47,795 nt of DNA from W0P28-013 sp051870755 (GTDB taxonomy: Bacteria; Bacteroidota; Bacteroidia; Bacteroidales; Paludibacteraceae). The notes below the pieces were generated by a model that was not told where the DNA came from, ran no database searches, and was given only the letters and a program-made list of their open reading frames with translations. The DNA is taken from the NCBI GenBank assembly GCA_051870755.1, contig JBJECE010000024.1, positions 1-47,795 of the forward strand, in the 5' to 3' direction. Both the position numbers and the translations under genes were made by a program. How positions within the stretch are numbered: the stretch's first letter is position 1; each line of letters starts with the position of its first letter. Positions 15,974 to 25,900 of this stretch are shown here, piece after piece.

Positions 15974-17584
15974 ATGCGAAAAATCTTCAATTTATTTTTA
16001 GTGTGTGCTTTTATGGCATTTTTTTTCGTATTGACGTGTTCGTGTGGCCGGCGTATAATGAACGATGATTTGTTGCGCGCGGAGCAATATTTGTGGCACA
16101 ATCGCGATAGTGCGTTATGGCTGTTAACTCAAGCCGAAGCGGAAGGTTTGAATGCCGACGAGCAGCATTTGGCCGTATTGTTGCAGTCGTTTTTTCGTTA
16201 TTGTGGCGATAAATCGGTTGAGTTGGAGCCGCTGTCGCAGTCCATTACGGCTTTTGTGGCGCAACGAGCGTGGAATCGTGCCGGACTTGGATATTATGTG
16301 CGGGGCGCAGAGTATATTCGGCTGATGCAAAATGATTCGGCAATAATGGATTTTCGTCGCGCCGAAAAGGTGTTGCAAATGGCTGATACTGTGCCAGATA
16401 TGCAATGGGGGCAACTTTATTATGCCGAAGGAACTATTTTTGAACAAGCCGATATGAACGAAGTGGCAGTGGCTTGTTATCAAAAAGCCTTATCGTATTT
16501 TCAGCGGTGTAATGCGCTTTATGTTATCAATACATATTGTGCGTTGGGGCGTGTCGCTGCCGATAAATCGCCTCTCTATGTTCGGCAGGCTTTGGCTTTG
16601 GCTGATAGTATCAGCGGGCAGGCCGATGTATGCCATCTGGTAGCCGGACAGATTGCTGGCGATGTACCACACCACTTGACATACTCGGATATGAGTGTCG
16701 AATTGTATCGGGGACTTGCCCCGAAATATCCGTATTACACCGCTTTATTGGCCGAGACATTTTTGCGTCGGGGCGAATTGGATTCGTGCAAACATTATAT
16801 CGATTTGTTTGCCGATGTTGTCGATAAATATGCGTGGCAATCGTCCAAACTTGATTTTTTGCAGGCGTTGTACTTGGAGCGTTGCGCGCGTGAAACCGAG
16901 GCGTTCGCATTGCTCAAAAGTGCTTATGTGCGTTTGGAACAACAGCAATCCGACCAAAACCGTTTGGAAACGTATCGTATTTTACGCCGTTTCGATGTCA
17001 ACGAGGAAAAGGCCAAAAATCAACTCCTATCGGTGGAGATTAGGCGTCAGCGTGCTGCGTTTTTGGCGGCTTTGTTCGCTATTTTGTTTGGCCTGTCGGT
17101 AGCGGTTGGTTTGTGCATCGTTTTTTATCAAAACAATAAATTACAACGGCAAATGATAATCGCCGAACGTGAAAAGGCTGTGAATTTGTTGCGGTTCAGA
17201 ATAGAGTGTACCATCAAAATGAATGTGGACACCAACCTTGGCAAATACACATTGGAACAGTTACCGCAAAATGTGTGCGATATTGTTTGTCAAACGACCT
17301 ATTGCGGGGATCGTTGGCAGGTGTTGCGCGATGAACTATCGGCTGTTTATGGTCAGTTTTTTGCAACGCTGCGAATGATGTATCCGAATTTAACCGACAA
17401 GGATATTCTGATAGCGTGTTTGTTGGGGCTCCGATTCAAAAATCGTGAAATCATATTGCTGCTCTGGATGAACGAGAGCACGTTTTATCGTCGGCGCGAT
17501 TTGCTGAAGGAGCGTATGAACCTGCCAGCGGAACAAAAATTGGATGCCGTATGTCGCCAAATAATGGATGCAACGTCCAAGTAG
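15974..17584 (+). CDS. TPR - transmembrane - HTH sensor/regulator protein
   Basis: The start at 15974 gives a lipoprotein-like signal (MRKIFNLFLVCAFMAFFFVLTCSC). The 536-residue protein then has TPR-like helical repeats (about 40-330; for example WGQLYYAEGTIFEQADMNEVAVACYQKALSYFQ), a single membrane segment at about 358-382 (AAFLAALFAILFGLSVAVGLCIVFY), a short coiled coil, and a C-terminal ~110-residue domain ending in a helix-turn-helix-like region (LTDKDILIACLLGLRFKNREIILLLWMNESTFYRRRDLLKERM) similar to LuxR-type DNA-binding domains. This layout, an extracytoplasmic TPR sensor with a cytoplasmic HTH, is common in Bacteroidota. Targets unknown; the divergent lipoprotein gene is an obvious candidate. 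Confidence 0.75.
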   Translation: MRKIFNLFLVCAFMAFFFVLTCSCGRRIMNDDLLRAEQYLWHNRDSALWLLTQAEAEGLNADEQHLAVLLQSFFRYCGDKSVELEPLSQSITAFVAQRAWNRAGLGYYVRGAEYIRLMQNDSAIMDFRRAEKVLQMADTVPDMQWGQLYYAEGTIFEQADMNEVAVACYQKALSYFQRCNALYVINTYCALGRVAADKSPLYVRQALALADSISGQADVCHLVAGQIAGDVPHHLTYSDMSVELYRGLAPKYPYYTALLAETFLRRGELDSCKHYIDLFADVVDKYAWQSSKLDFLQALYLERCARETEAFALLKSAYVRLEQQQSDQNRLETYRILRRFDVNEEKAKNQLLSVEIRRQRAAFLAALFAILFGLSVAVGLCIVFYQNNKLQRQMIIAEREKAVNLLRFRIECTIKMNVDTNLGKYTLEQLPQNVCDIVCQTTYCGDRWQVLRDELSAVYGQFFATLRMMYPNLTDKDILIACLLGLRFKNREIILLLWMNESTFYRRRDLLKERMNLPAEQKLDAVCRQIMDATSK

Positions 17585-17613
17585 CGTGAACAACGGCGGC
17601 TGGTCGCGGCTCC

Positions 17614-20600
17614 TTATCTGTTGATGTGGAAGTCGTTAATGACCTGCTCGCTTTTCCATGTTTCTAATAGTTTGAATAGTTCTTTGTTGGCACTGAAGCG
17701 TACTTTGTTCGCTTTGAAAGCGGTTTTGTAGTTGTGGGCGTCGTCGTACACGTTGATGCCTAATTCCACCTGGGCTTGCGCATTGTTCGATAGCGACGTC
17801 ATGTCGGCTATGAACGTGGGGGTAATGTGGGACAGTGGTATATCGATGTAAATGTTGCGGATAAGCGTGTCGGCTTTATCTTCGAGCAAATCGATACTTT
17901 TTATTTTGATTTCCCATGTTTGCGGCGTTTCAGTATCGTTCTTTTTCCATTTCCAATCGCTGCCTCGTTGTTGCGAACAACCGCTAATGAGCAGGAACAG
18001 GTCTTTTTTGAGAAATTTGCCGTAATTGACATAGTCCTGCCCAAAGAGCGGAAATTCGTATTGTCCGGCATAGTCCTCGATGGTGATGATGCCGAATGGC
18101 GTATCTTTTTTGGTACGTCCTTCGCGTGTGTTCACCACTAAGCCGCCCACGGTGAAGTTGGTGTTTTTTTGCGCGGTTATCAGCGCAGCAAGGTCGGTCG
18201 TTTGGTGCGAGCAGCCGTATTTTATGGCCACTTGGTAGCGGTCGAGTGGGTGTGCCGATATGTAGATGCCCACCAATTCTTTTTCTTTGTTCAGGCGGTC
18301 GAGTCCCGACCATGGTGCGGTTTGCGGAATTTGCGGTTTGGCTATTGCGCCCATGTCGAGGTCGCCGAACAAGGAATTTTGGTTCAGGTTTTGGTCGGCT
18401 TGGTAGCGGTTGCCATAGCTTACGAGTGTGTCGATGAACATTTCGCCTTTGGCATTCGTGGCGAAAAATTGTTCGCGCGTTACTTCGCCGAGTGTGTCGA
18501 AACTGCCTGCCAGCGCCATGCTTTCGATGGTTTTGCGGTTGCACGCCGACAAATTGACGCGTTCTACAAAATCGTAGATACTTTTGTATGCGCCGTGTGC
18601 GTTGCGTTCGTTGACTATGGCTTCGACGGCTCCTTCGCCTACGCCTTTGATGCCGCCGAGTCCGAAACGTATTTCGCCGTCTTTGTTCACCGTGAAGTGT
18701 AGTTCCGATTCGTTCACGTCGGGGCCTTTCACGTTCAGCCGCATGGCTTTGCATTCGTCCATCAGTTTGGTTACCTCCTTGATGTCGTCTTTGCTGATGG
18801 TGAGGTTGGCAGCCATAAATTCGGCAGGGAAGTTGGCTTTCAGGTAGGCGGTTTGGTAGGCCAGCCAAGCGTAGCAGGTCGAATGCGATTTGTTGAACGC
18901 ATATTCGGCAAATTTGAGCCAAGTTTCCCAAATACTGTTCAGTATCGATGCTTTATAGCCGTTCTTTTTGCCTCCTTCGATAAATTTCGGGTAGAGTTCG
19001 TCCAGCAAGGCGGCTATTTTTTTGCCCATGGCTTTGCGCAATTGGTCGCTTTGGCCGCGTGTGAATCCCGCTATTTCGCGCGATAGCAGCATGACCTGTT
19101 CTTGATATACGGTGATGCCGTAGGTATCTTTCAGGTATTTTTCCATACATGGCAGGTCGTAGGTGATGGGCTCTTTGCCTTGCTTGCGTGCGATGAACGA
19201 TGGTATATTTTCGATCGGTCCCGGCCGATAGAGCGCGTTCATGGCTATCAGGTCGGTGATGACGGTAGGCCGCAGTTCCTTCATGTATTTCTGCATGCCC
19301 GGCGACTCGAATTGGAACACGGCAATGGTGCGTCCTTCCTGAAACAGTTTGTAGGTCGGCTCGTCGTCGAGCGGAATGTGGTCGATGTCGATTTCTTTGC
19401 CTTGCGATTTTTTGATGTTGCTCAACGCCTCTTTGATGATGGTGAGTGTTTGCAGACCGAGAAAGTCCATCTTGATGAGTCCGACCGATTCGATGACGTG
19501 GCCGTCGTATTCGGTTACGACGATGTCTTTTTTCAGGTTTTTATCGTACACGGAAGCCAGCGGCGCAAACTTGGTCAGGTCGTCGGCACCGATGATGACG
19601 CCGCATGCGTGTACGCCGATTTGCCGTATGGTGTCCTCCAACTCGCCGGCTGTGGTCAGCATGGAACTGATGACGGGGTCGCCGCCGTGAATACGGGTGC
19701 GCAGTTCGTCGATGTATTTGTAGCAGTTGGCCAGAGTTGGTTTCGGTATTTTTTTGATTTTTTTCTCCTCTTTTAGTTGGCTGAATGTTTTGCCTGTGGC
19801 TGGGTCGCGTACGTCGTCGAGTTTATCGGGAATGTACGATTTGATTTCGTTCACGGTTGGTAACGGAATGTCTTTCACGCGGCTGACGTCGGCAATGGCC
19901 GATTTGGCTGCCATAGTGCCGTATGTGATGATGCGCGCCACTTGCGATACGCCGTATTTTTTTGTTACCCAATCGATGATTTTGCTTGTGTCGTCGAAAT
20001 CGACGTCAATATCGGGCAACGAGATGCGGTCGGGGTTGAGGAAACGCTCGAACAGCAAGTCGTATTTGAGTGGATCGACATCGGTTATTCTCAGACAGTA
20101 GGCAACCACCGATCCGGCTGCCGATCCGCGGCCGGGACCCACGAACATACCCAACTCCTCGCGGGCGGCGCGTATGTAGTCGCGCACGATGAGAAAATAG
20201 CCAGGGAAACCCATCGTTTTCATGATATGCAGTTCGAATGTGATGCGCTCGATTTGTTCGTCGGTCAGGTTTTCGCCGTAGCGTTCGTGTGCGCCATCCC
20301 ACGCGAGTTTTGCCAGATAGTCGGCTTCGAATTTGATGCGGTATAGTTTGTCGTAGCCGCCGAGTTTTTTGATTTTTTTCTCGGCTTCTTCCTGGCTGAG
20401 CACTATTTCGCCTTTTTCGTTCTGTGTAAATTCGTCGAATAGTTGTTTTTCGGTGTATTTTTGGCGGTATTCGTCTTCGGTTCCGAATTCGGCCGGTATG
20501 TCGAATTTAGGCATAATCGGGTCGGCATCGATGCTGTACGTTTCCACTTTATCGACTATCTCTTGTGTGTTTTCGAGTGCTTCGGGCAGGTCGCTGAATA

Positions 20601-21645
20601 TGGCGGCCATCTCGTCGGGCGTTTTCAGCCATTCTTGCTTGGTGTAGTGCATACGGTATCGGTCTTCCACAAGTCGTCCGGTCGATACACAGATGAGGTG
20701 GTCGTGTGCTTCGGCGTGTTCTTCTTCTACGAAGTGTGCGTCGTTGGTGCAGATTATTTTTGTGCCGGTTTTTCGTGCCAATTCGATCAATACCGGATTG
20801 ACTTCTTGTTGCCGCATGTACACTTTTTGGTCGCCGCCGGGTTTGTCGGTTTTGTGTCGTTGTAGTTCGATGTAGTAGTCGTCGCCGAAGATGGATTTGA
20901 ACCAACGGATGGATGCTTCGGCTTGGTCGATTTTGCCTTTCATGATGAGTTGTGGCAGTTCGCCGCCCAAGCAGGCCGACGACACGATGATGCCTTCGTG
21001 ATACTGTGCGAGCAACTCTTTGTCGATGCGCGGTCTGCCGTATTTGCCTTCGATGAAGGCGAGGCTCACTATTTTGCACAGATTGTGGTAGCCGGTTTTG
21101 TTTTTTGCCAACAGTATCAGGTGCCAACCGCTGTAGTCCGTTATCTGCTCTTTGCCGTTGGCGCCTATCTCTTTTTGCGACGCATCTTTCGACAGCCGGC
21201 TGCGACGGGCGCAGTAGGCCTCTACGCCAACTATCGGTTTGAATGGTACGAAGTCGGCCAATTTTTGTTCGAGTATCGGTAGTTCCGCTTCCCATTTCGG
21301 CAGGTCTGTTTCGGCTTTGTGGGCATCGGCGAGCATTTGTTTTAGTTTGTCGGCTTCGAATGTGTCGGTTGCAGTCTGCAAGTCGGCTTCCAATTTTGGT
21401 ATTTGGGCTATCAGTTCTTGGGCTTTTTTGATATTTTCTTTGCACTCGCCCAATTTTTTCTTGGGTGCGCCGTTCACTTTTTTGCTGTAGTCGAGCAGTT
21501 CTTTGATGCCGAACATATTGCCGTGGTCGGTCAGTGCCATGGCGTGCATGCCGGTGCGCATACATTTATCTATCAAATCGGGAACTTTCGACATGCCGTC
21601 GAGAATAGAGTAGTGCGAGTGAACGTGAAGGTGCGTAAAATTCAT
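17614..21645 (-). CDS. dnaE: DNA polymerase III alpha subunit
   Basis: The replicative polymerase subunit. The start at 21645 gives MNFTHLHVHSHYSILDGM, the standard PHP-domain opening. The 1343-residue protein contains the PHP domain, the catalytic core motifs GPGRGSAAGS and PDIDVDFDD (catalytic aspartates), the FNKSHSTCYAW motif, a helix-hairpin-helix segment (LGGIKGVGEGAVEAI) and a C-terminal OB domain (FTVGGLVVNTREGRTKKDTPFGIITIED). A charged coiled-coil-like insertion of about 80 residues lies inside the PHP domain (about residues 48-130), a feature I associate with Bacteroidota DnaE. It converges with the TPR regulator gene 30 bp away. Confidence 0.97.
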   Translation of the reverse strand: MNFTHLHVHSHYSILDGMSKVPDLIDKCMRTGMHAMALTDHGNMFGIKELLDYSKKVNGAPKKKLGECKENIKKAQELIAQIPKLEADLQTATDTFEADKLKQMLADAHKAETDLPKWEAELPILEQKLADFVPFKPIVGVEAYCARRSRLSKDASQKEIGANGKEQITDYSGWHLILLAKNKTGYHNLCKIVSLAFIEGKYGRPRIDKELLAQYHEGIIVSSACLGGELPQLIMKGKIDQAEASIRWFKSIFGDDYYIELQRHKTDKPGGDQKVYMRQQEVNPVLIELARKTGTKIICTNDAHFVEEEHAEAHDHLICVSTGRLVEDRYRMHYTKQEWLKTPDEMAAIFSDLPEALENTQEIVDKVETYSIDADPIMPKFDIPAEFGTEDEYRQKYTEKQLFDEFTQNEKGEIVLSQEEAEKKIKKLGGYDKLYRIKFEADYLAKLAWDGAHERYGENLTDEQIERITFELHIMKTMGFPGYFLIVRDYIRAAREELGMFVGPGRGSAAGSVVAYCLRITDVDPLKYDLLFERFLNPDRISLPDIDVDFDDTSKIIDWVTKKYGVSQVARIITYGTMAAKSAIADVSRVKDIPLPTVNEIKSYIPDKLDDVRDPATGKTFSQLKEEKKIKKIPKPTLANCYKYIDELRTRIHGGDPVISSMLTTAGELEDTIRQIGVHACGVIIGADDLTKFAPLASVYDKNLKKDIVVTEYDGHVIESVGLIKMDFLGLQTLTIIKEALSNIKKSQGKEIDIDHIPLDDEPTYKLFQEGRTIAVFQFESPGMQKYMKELRPTVITDLIAMNALYRPGPIENIPSFIARKQGKEPITYDLPCMEKYLKDTYGITVYQEQVMLLSREIAGFTRGQSDQLRKAMGKKIAALLDELYPKFIEGGKKNGYKASILNSIWETWLKFAEYAFNKSHSTCYAWLAYQTAYLKANFPAEFMAANLTISKDDIKEVTKLMDECKAMRLNVKGPDVNESELHFTVNKDGEIRFGLGGIKGVGEGAVEAIVNERNAHGAYKSIYDFVERVNLSACNRKTIESMALAGSFDTLGEVTREQFFATNAKGEMFIDTLVSYGNRYQADQNLNQNSLFGDLDMGAIAKPQIPQTAPWSGLDRLNKEKELVGIYISAHPLDRYQVAIKYGCSHQTTDLAALITAQKNTNFTVGGLVVNTREGRTKKDTPFGIITIEDYAGQYEFPLFGQDYVNYGKFLKKDLFLLISGCSQQRGSDWKWKKNDTETPQTWEIKIKSIDLLEDKADTLIRNIYIDIPLSHITPTFIADMTSLSNNAQAQVELGINVYDDAHNYKTAFKANKVRFSANKELFKLLETWKSEQVINDFHINR

Positions 21646-21787
21646 AATGTCGTGTTTGTTTGGCGTGAAAATAGGTTTCGAGTGTGCTGATGTGTTGGGC
21701 GAAAAGCCTATTTCAGTGGCATTTGCTGCCTCTGAACTGATTTTGTAAAAATACAAAAAATAGTGGTTGGCGCAACGTCCGTACCGC

Positions 21788-21795
21788 CAAAGTTA
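21788..21795 (-). promoter_or_regulatory. Possible -7 element for dnaE
   Basis: TAACTTTG on the minus strand (21795-21788), just downstream of the fbp terminator and ~140 bp before the dnaE ATG. No -33 element at proper spacing. Confidence 0.4.
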
Positions 21796-21807
21796 TTAAC
21801 AATATAC

Positions 21808-21837
21808 AAAAAAAAGTCTGTTCGCCAGGAACAGACT
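21808..21837 (-). terminator. Terminator of fbp
   Basis: A 9-bp perfect stem (21837-21829 with 21823-21815) with a 5-base loop and an 8-T run on the minus strand. Confidence 0.88.
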
Positions 21838-21861
21838 GATTATAAAAGTTGTATATCGATG

Positions 21862-23838
21862 TCAGAGTTTTTCCTTTATCAATCCGTGCTGATAGGCAAA
21901 CAGCAATTTGTGTAGGTTGTTCACTTGCTCGACCAACTCTTTGCCGCGGTCGGTGTCGCGCACCAGCATGCGGTGTTCGCTTTTGTCCACCAACTGCACG
22001 CGGCTGTGTATGTCGGCGCCGGAGAGCACGGCTTGTGCGCGGCTTTCAAATTTTTCGTGTTCTATCAACTGCATGCCGTGGCTGTTGTATATCAGTGTGT
22101 AGCCGGCGATGCCCGTTTGTTTTTGGTATGGTTTCGAAAACCCGCCGTCAATCACCAGCCGAAGTCCGTTGGCGCGCAGTGGCGATTCGCCTTCGAGCGT
22201 GCGCACGGGAATGTGTCCGTTGATGATGTGCGCTTCGGCCGGGTCGAGGCCAAATTCGCGCAGAATGTTACAGCAGGTTTCGTAGGTGTTGGCCAATTCG
22301 TAGTAGGCGCCTTTAGCCTCTTTGATGAGTTGTTTGTCGTTGATGAAGTACCGCTCAAAAGTGGTCATCTTGTCTTTGTTGTATAGTGGCGAGCATGGGC
22401 CGCACCACAAGTACCACATATAGTCCAATGCGTTTGTTTGTACGCACGAACCTTGTGGAGCATAGTAGGCTTTGCGGATTTCGGTGTCAATCTGTGTCAT
22501 CAGGGCTTTGCCTTTCAGACGTTGTCCGTTGATCATCACTTCTTGAAATGTGCCGTCGGCATTGAGCGGAATGGCTGCGTGGTAGAGCAGACAGTTATTG
22601 CGCACCAAATAGAGCGAACCGTGATTGTAGAGGCACCGCAGATGTTTTTGCAATTTCTCCGAACGTTGGAACGAGTGTGCCAATTGGTCGATGAGCGATT
22701 GCTCTTCGGGCGAGAGCGCGTACGGATTCTGCGGATCGAGTGTCGGTAAGTTGGTGTCTAATAACGCGTATTCCTTGCCGTCGATGGTTATGGTGCCACG
22801 CTCTTTGTCGATAAGGTGCAGCAGCAAACGGTCGTTCATCTCGTATTCGGGATGGCGTTGTATGATTTGCCCTTCCAATTTGAATTGAATGATGCTGATG
22901 GCTTTGTGCATTTTGGCCATCAAATCGGCCGAACGTGTCAGGCGCGGATTGTTCTCGAAGTCTTTGGTCTGAAACACACTGCACGGGTCGTCGCCGTAGG
23001 TGTGCATGGCAAAATTGGCCAACGGCAACAAGTTGATGCTGTAATCCTCTTCGAGCGTTTCGACATTTGCGTAGCGTATCGATACGCGTAAAACGCTGGC
23101 TATCAGTGCTAAATTGCCGGCCGCTGCGCCCATCCATTCGATGTCGTGGTTGCCCCATTGTATGTCGAAGTCGTGGTAGGTGCAGAGTATTTCCATTATT
23201 TTGTAGGCGCGCGGACCGCGATCGTAGATGTCGCCCACAATGTGTAGCGAATCGATGGCCAAACTGTGTATCAGATAACTGATGGCAATCAGCAGGTCTT
23301 CGGCACGGCCGGTGTTGATGATGGCTTCGATGATGGCGTTGTAGTACGATTGCCGGTTGGGTTCCGAGGTCGATTCGTGCAGCAACTCTTCGATGACGTA
23401 GGCGAAATCTTTAGGCAGCAGTTTGCGCACTTTCGAACGCGTGTATTTTACCGTTACGGCGCGTGCTACGGCTATCACTTGCTGCAACTGTGTGCGGTAA
23501 ATCTCTTCCAAATTGATGTCGGGCAGCGAGTGATAATACTCCAAACGTTCGTCGGGGTAGTAAATCATTGCACACAGGGCGCGTTTCTCCGCTTCCGACA
23601 GCGTGTCGCCGTAGATGTCGTCCACTTTGCGGCGGATGACACCCGACGCATTTTTCAGCATGTGAATGAATGCGCCCGACTCGCCGTGCAAATCCGACAG
23701 AAAATGCTCGGTGCTTTTGGGCAGGCTCAGTATGGCTTCCAAGTTCACAATCTCGGTGGCTACGGCCGAGATGTTCGGAAATTTTTCGGCCAACAATTTC
23801 AAGTAGCGTTCGTCGGCTCTGACATCTTCGATAGACAT
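21862..23838 (-). CDS. fbp: Fructose-1,6-bisphosphatase class 3
   Basis: This gluconeogenic enzyme hydrolyses fructose-1,6-bisphosphate to fructose-6-phosphate. The 658-residue product is a full-length class III (Firmicutes/Bacteroidota type) FBPase of the metallophosphoesterase fold: SDLHGE (48-53), GDIYDRGP (202-209) and WGNHDIEWMGAA (228-239) supply metal ligands. It is unrelated to E. coli Fbp. It lies upstream of dnaE but has its own terminator, so it is a separate transcription unit; fructose-bisphosphate aldolase, the neighbouring step, is encoded at 43203-44201. Confidence 0.96.
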   Translation of the reverse strand: MSIEDVRADERYLKLLAEKFPNISAVATEIVNLEAILSLPKSTEHFLSDLHGESGAFIHMLKNASGVIRRKVDDIYGDTLSEAEKRALCAMIYYPDERLEYYHSLPDINLEEIYRTQLQQVIAVARAVTVKYTRSKVRKLLPKDFAYVIEELLHESTSEPNRQSYYNAIIEAIINTGRAEDLLIAISYLIHSLAIDSLHIVGDIYDRGPRAYKIMEILCTYHDFDIQWGNHDIEWMGAAAGNLALIASVLRVSIRYANVETLEEDYSINLLPLANFAMHTYGDDPCSVFQTKDFENNPRLTRSADLMAKMHKAISIIQFKLEGQIIQRHPEYEMNDRLLLHLIDKERGTITIDGKEYALLDTNLPTLDPQNPYALSPEEQSLIDQLAHSFQRSEKLQKHLRCLYNHGSLYLVRNNCLLYHAAIPLNADGTFQEVMINGQRLKGKALMTQIDTEIRKAYYAPQGSCVQTNALDYMWYLWCGPCSPLYNKDKMTTFERYFINDKQLIKEAKGAYYELANTYETCCNILREFGLDPAEAHIINGHIPVRTLEGESPLRANGLRLVIDGGFSKPYQKQTGIAGYTLIYNSHGMQLIEHEKFESRAQAVLSGADIHSRVQLVDKSEHRMLVRDTDRGKELVEQVNNLHKLLFAYQHGLIKEKL

Positions 23839-23879
23839 GGTGGTTCGATTTTCAGGTTAATTTTCGGGTGTGTGTCGGT

Positions 23880-24305
23880 TCACGGTTGTTTCAGCAGAAT
23901 GGTGTTTATCCATTCTACCAATTGTTCTTTGGGCTGTAGGCCTTGTGCCATGCGTGGCGCTTCGCCTTTCGGGCAGAAGAGTAGTGTGGGAATGCTGTTG
24001 ATGCCGAAGGCGTTGGCCAATTCGCGTTCGCGTTCGGTATCTACCTTATATATATATATTTTTCCCTTGTACTCTTGTGCCAATTCTTCCATAATCGGTG
24101 CCAAACGCTTGCATGGGCCGCACCATGTGGTGTAAAAATCGATGACGCAGGGTTTGTCGCCCAAATAGACCCATGTGGTGGGATTCGTTTTGTAGTTAGC
24201 CACTTTTTTCAAAAAATCTTCCGTGGTCAAATATTGTGTTTGGGCGCCTGCCGATGCCGCAAAACACAGAATACACGCCGTTACAAATAGATGTTTTAGT
24301 TTCAT
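23880..24305 (-). CDS. Exported thioredoxin-family protein
   Basis: The ATG at 24305 gives a Sec signal peptide (MKLKHLFVTACILCFAASAGAQ). The 141-residue product has a thioredoxin fold with the active site WCGPC (FYTTWCGPCKRLAPIMEEL), the cis-proline segment SIPTLLF and a C-terminal helix. It is therefore a periplasmic thiol-disulfide oxidoreductase. The partner is unknown; fbp starts 41 bp downstream, which may be co-transcription without functional linkage. Divergent from the AmgK-RapZ gene. Confidence 0.9.
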   Translation of the reverse strand: MKLKHLFVTACILCFAASAGAQTQYLTTEDFLKKVANYKTNPTTWVYLGDKPCVIDFYTTWCGPCKRLAPIMEELAQEYKGKIYIYKVDTERERELANAFGINSIPTLLFCPKGEAPRMAQGLQPKEQLVEWINTILLKQP

Positions 24306-24418
24306 ACCGATAGTTTTTGGTGAGTAATTAAGTATGCAAAAATACAATTTTTTTTGCAAAAATCGTTGTTTTGTGGCGAAATCGTGCAAAAAAAGTATGT
24401 AAACCGCCAAAAAAGCCG

Positions 24419-24426
24419 TAAATTTG
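24419..24426 (+). promoter_or_regulatory. Probable -7 element for the amgK-murU-tatD operon
   Basis: TAAATTTG, 31 bp before the ATG at 24458. The -33 region has only a weak match. Confidence 0.45.
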
Positions 24427-24457
24427 CACTCTCTTTCGTGGCAAAACAGTTTATACG

Positions 24458-25876
24458 ATGATGGAATTTCCGTTATATCAACAAACATTTGGCGCGCCTC
24501 CCGATAGTGTCGAGGCTTTGCCGCTGTCGGGCAGCAATCGGCGTTATTTTCGCCTGCATGGCCGCTTGTCGTGTATTGCCGTGGTGGGCGAGTCGTTGGC
24601 CGAAAATCGCGCTTTTGTACTCATGGCGCGGCATTTCAAAGCGCAAGGCCTGCCGGTACCCGAAATTTATGCCTGCACCGACGATTTCGCGTGCTATCTG
24701 CAGGAGGATTTAGGCACTGTGTCGCTGTACGATGCCTTGCAGCACGGGCGCGATACAGGCTCGTATTCCGACAACGAACAACAACTGCTGCACAAAACGA
24801 TGGCTTTATTGCCCGCCGTGCAATTTCGAGGCGCCGAAGGGCTCGATTTTTCGGTGTGTTATCCGCAACCGGCGTTCGATGCGCGCATGGTGGCGTTCGA
24901 CCTCAACTACTTCAAATACTGTTTTCTGAAAACTCTCGGCATCGATTTCGACGAACTGCGCTTGCAGGACGATTTCGATGCTATGACGGAGTATCTGCTT
25001 CAATATCAGTCTGATACGTTCCTCTATCGCGATTTTCAGGCACGCAATGTGATGCTGAAAAACGACGAACCATATCTGATTGATTTTCAAGGTGGTCGTC
25101 GCGGCCCGATTTACTACGATGTCGCCTCATTTTTGTGGCAGGCCAAAGCCGCCTACCCGACGGCACTGCGCAACGAATTGATAGACACATACTTGCAAGC
25201 GTTACAACCATATAGCAGTGTGTCCAAAAATGAATTTATGTCGGCGTTGCGGCATTTTGTGTTGTTCCGCACGTTGCAGGTGCTTGGCGCATACGGCTTT
25301 CGAGGCAATTTCGAACGTAAACCGCATTTCAGGCAGAGTATTCCGTTTGCTATCAATAATTTGTGTGACCTCTTGCAGCAACCGTTCACCGAATATCCCT
25401 ATTTGACCGAATTGTTGCGCCGCATTACGCAGTTGCCCGCCGTGCAACACGCCGAGCCATTGGCGCCACGGCAGCGATTGTTGGTGCGTGTGTTCAGTTT
25501 CTCGTATAAAAAGGGTATTCCCGACGATGTTTCCGGCAACGGCGGCGGTTATGTGTTCGACTGCCGCGCCACGCACAATCCCGGACGCTATGCGCCCTAC
25601 AAAACATTGACGGGATTGGATGCGCCGGTTATCAAATTTTTGGAAGACGATGGCGAAATTCTTGCCTTCTTGAATCACATTTACGCTTTGGCCGATGCGC
25701 ATGTGGCACGCTACATCGAACGCGGTTTCACCGATTTGATGTTCGCCTTTGGCTGCACTGGCGGACAGCATCGCTCGGTCTATTGCGCCGAACATTTGGC
25801 CGAACATTTGCGCGCCAAATTCGATGTCGATATTCGGCTCGAACATCGCGAACAACACATCGTGCGCACACTATAA
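24458..25876 (+). CDS. AmgK-like sugar kinase fused to RapZ C-terminal domain
   Basis: The 472-residue protein has two parts. Residues 1-~330 are an aminoglycoside-phosphotransferase-fold kinase like AmgK, the anomeric MurNAc/GlcNAc kinase: GSNRRYFRL (25-33), the catalytic YRDFQARNVM (190-199, Asp192) and LIDFQGG (207-213, Asp209). Residues ~340-472 match the C-terminal domain of RapZ: SFSYKKGIP (347-355), FDCRATHNP (367-375), TGLDAPV (385-391) and FGCTGGQHRSV (431-441). The N-terminal P-loop ATPase of RapZ is absent. In E. coli the RapZ C-terminal domain senses glucosamine-6-phosphate. The next gene is MurU-like, so the pair likely converts MurNAc to UDP-MurNAc, bypassing de novo synthesis. 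The RapZ part may be a sensor (inference). Confidence 0.85.
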   Translation: MMEFPLYQQTFGAPPDSVEALPLSGSNRRYFRLHGRLSCIAVVGESLAENRAFVLMARHFKAQGLPVPEIYACTDDFACYLQEDLGTVSLYDALQHGRDTGSYSDNEQQLLHKTMALLPAVQFRGAEGLDFSVCYPQPAFDARMVAFDLNYFKYCFLKTLGIDFDELRLQDDFDAMTEYLLQYQSDTFLYRDFQARNVMLKNDEPYLIDFQGGRRGPIYYDVASFLWQAKAAYPTALRNELIDTYLQALQPYSSVSKNEFMSALRHFVLFRTLQVLGAYGFRGNFERKPHFRQSIPFAINNLCDLLQQPFTEYPYLTELLRRITQLPAVQHAEPLAPRQRLLVRVFSFSYKKGIPDDVSGNGGGYVFDCRATHNPGRYAPYKTLTGLDAPVIKFLEDDGEILAFLNHIYALADAHVARYIERGFTDLMFAFGCTGGQHRSVYCAEHLAEHLRAKFDVDIRLEHREQHIVRTL

Positions 25877-25900
25877 AAACGCTTTTATTTTGTCAATGTC

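Noticed and set aside
20549..21565. 338-codon open frame on the minus strand inside dnaE
   Set aside because: Low-complexity Arg/Thr/His-rich translation in another frame of a clear dnaE; frame shadow.
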